Shown piece by piece: positions 5,577 through 6,548 of a stretch of DNA of 6,548 nucleotides. The notes under the pieces were generated by a model, which had not been told where the DNA came from, did not search any database, and was given only the letters and a program-made list of their open reading frames with translations. Position 1 is the first letter of the stretch; each line of letters opens with the position of its first letter. A program made the position numbers and the translations under genes. The stretch spans positions 1 to 6,548 of the forward strand of contig DXGD01000265.1 in NCBI GenBank assembly GCA_019114115.1, written 5' to 3'. Source of the stretch: Candidatus Nesterenkonia stercoripullorum. Lineage in GTDB: Bacteria; Actinomycetota; Actinomycetes; Actinomycetales; Micrococcaceae.

Positions 5577-6548
5577 ATGTCTGAGACCGTTAACCTTCCA
5601 GCCCTCGGTGAGTCAGTGACCGAAGGCACAGTGACCCGCTGGCTCGTTGAAGTGGGTGACGAGGTCGAGGTGGACCAGCCCATCGTGGAGGTGTCCACTG
5701 ACAAGGTCGATACCGAAGTGCCGTCACCTGCCGCTGGTGTCATCGAGGAGCTCCTCGTCGACGAGGACGAGACAGTCGAGGTCGGCGCACCGCTGGTCAC
5801 TATCGGTGACGGCTCCGGTGGCTCCGGTTCAGCCGAGTCCGCACCGGCAGAAGATGCCGGTGAATCCTCCGAGCAGGCGGAAGCTGAGCCCGAGCAGCCC
5901 GCAGAGGAAGGCTCCCCTTCGGAGACCTCAGCTTCAGAAGAGAGCACAGAGGGGGCGGGCTCCGGGCAGCAGAGCGCTTCTGAGTCCGGTGACTCCGAGT
6001 CCGGTGGCTCCTCAGGTGGTTCCGGTGACGCCCAGGAGGTGACCCTGCCGGCGCTCGGCGAATCGGTCACCGAAGGTACGGTCACGCGCTGGCTCGTCGA
6101 GGTCGGCGACGAGGTCGACGTCGACCAGCCGCTTCTGGAAGTCTCCACCGACAAGGTCGACACTGAGGTGCCCTCGCCAGTGGCCGGCACGATCCAGGAG
6201 ATCAAGGTAGGCGAGGACGAGACGGTCGAGGTCGGCGCACTGCTGGCACTGGTCGGCTCCGGCGCACCCAGCCAGCCCGCCAGCTCCGACGATGGCTCTG
6301 CAGCAGCAGAAGACACCTCAGCAGCGGCTGCCGCTGACGAGGCTCCCGCTTCGCCCAGCCAGGATTCCGGACAGCAGGAGCAGGAAAGCTCCAGCCCAGC
6401 GCAGCAGAAGCCTGCACAGCCGACGCAGCAGAAGCAGGAGTCTTCCAGCCCAGCCCCCGCCGAGCAGTCTGCGGATGCCAGTGCCGAAGGGTATGTGACT
6501 CCCCTGGTGCGGCGTCTGGCGAAGAAGGAAGACATCGACCTGTCGCAG
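5577..6548 (+). CDS. sucB: Dihydrolipoamide acyltransferase (E2), 2-oxoglutarate dehydrogenase type, 5' part
   Basis: 324 codons are present without a stop, and the gene continues past the right edge. E2 carries lipoyl swinging arms and transfers acyl groups to CoA in the 2-oxoglutarate (and in some actinobacteria also pyruvate) dehydrogenase complex. Two lipoyl domains are visible, about residues 3-78 and 153-228. Each has the lipoylation motif STDKVDTEV, with lysines K43 and K193. Linker 1 (79-151) is rich in Ser, Glu and Gly. Linker 2 (229-304) is rich in Ser, Ala, Gln and Pro. The E3-binding domain begins at VTPLVRRLAKKEDID (307-321); the catalytic domain lies outside the window. The ATG has AGGAG 9 bases upstream. 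E3 lies 96 bp upstream on the same strand, a common E3-E2 pairing. Whether the enzyme is succinyl- or acetyl-specific cannot be told from this part, so the symbol is less certain than the family. Confidence 0.9.
   Translation, partial: MSETVNLPALGESVTEGTVTRWLVEVGDEVEVDQPIVEVSTDKVDTEVPSPAAGVIEELLVDEDETVEVGAPLVTIGDGSGGSGSAESAPAEDAGESSEQAEAEPEQPAEEGSPSETSASEESTEGAGSGQQSASESGDSESGGSSGGSGDAQEVTLPALGESVTEGTVTRWLVEVGDEVDVDQPLLEVSTDKVDTEVPSPVAGTIQEIKVGEDETVEVGALLALVGSGAPSQPASSDDGSAAAEDTSAAAAADEAPASPSQDSGQQEQESSSPAQQKPAQPTQQKQESSSPAPAEQSADASAEGYVTPLVRRLAKKEDIDLSQ
5595..6258 (+). repeat. Duplicated lipoyl domain, 450-bp period
   Basis: The segment encoding residues 7-77 recurs 450 bp later at residues 157-227. 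By hand count about 58 of 71 residues are identical. Many codons for identical residues differ at the third base, so this is an old domain duplication kept similar in protein, not a recent DNA copy. Confidence 0.85.

Noticed and set aside
5486..6535. 349-codon minus-strand open frame opposite sucB, Ser/Pro rich
   Set aside because: Its Ser-rich repeats mirror the two lipoyl domains and linkers of E2 read backwards. The duplication explains its internal repeat.

Overview
The window is high-GC DNA with GTG starts, purine-rich ribosome binding sites and a PAC2-family protein, DUF4192 protein, M17 aminopeptidase and lipoamide dehydrogenase/E2 pair. This points to an actinobacterium, most likely of the Micrococcales. 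The family-level assignment is an inference, and the genus cannot be read from the sequence.

Layout. Positions 1-631 (minus strand) hold the N-terminal 210 codons of a DUF4192-family protein that runs off the left edge. Positions 775-1812 (minus) hold a PAC2 (proteasome assembly chaperone) family gene. A divergent, gene-free region at 1813-2207 follows. It contains a 12-bp palindrome, four tandem 16-bp direct repeats just upstream of the PAC2 gene, and a 19-bp inverted repeat overlapping a -10-like element in front of the aminopeptidase gene. Positions 2208-3797 (plus) hold a complete leucyl aminopeptidase (pepA). A 309-bp gap follows, with a very long hairpin, a second 12-bp palindrome and a probable promoter. 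Positions 4107-5480 (plus) hold a complete dihydrolipoamide dehydrogenase (E3). Positions 5577-6548 (plus) hold the 5' part of a dihydrolipoamide acyltransferase (E2, sucB type) with two lipoyl domains, cut by the right edge at the start of its E3-binding domain.

How the genes work together. E3 and E2 are subunits of the 2-oxo acid dehydrogenase complexes: E2 carries the lipoyl arms, and E3 reoxidises them with FAD and NAD+. The other half of the window relates to protein turnover. PAC2-family proteins resemble eukaryotic proteasome assembly chaperones, and M17 aminopeptidases trim peptides. The two genes share one divergent regulatory region.

There is no CRISPR array, mobile element, tRNA or rRNA, and no clear undescribed multi-gene system. 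The genes are ordinary core genes. The most unusual material is non-coding: the four 16-bp repeats, the pepA operator-like inverted repeat and the long hairpin after pepA. In the coding part, the in-frame cysteine repeat in the DUF4192 protein stands out.
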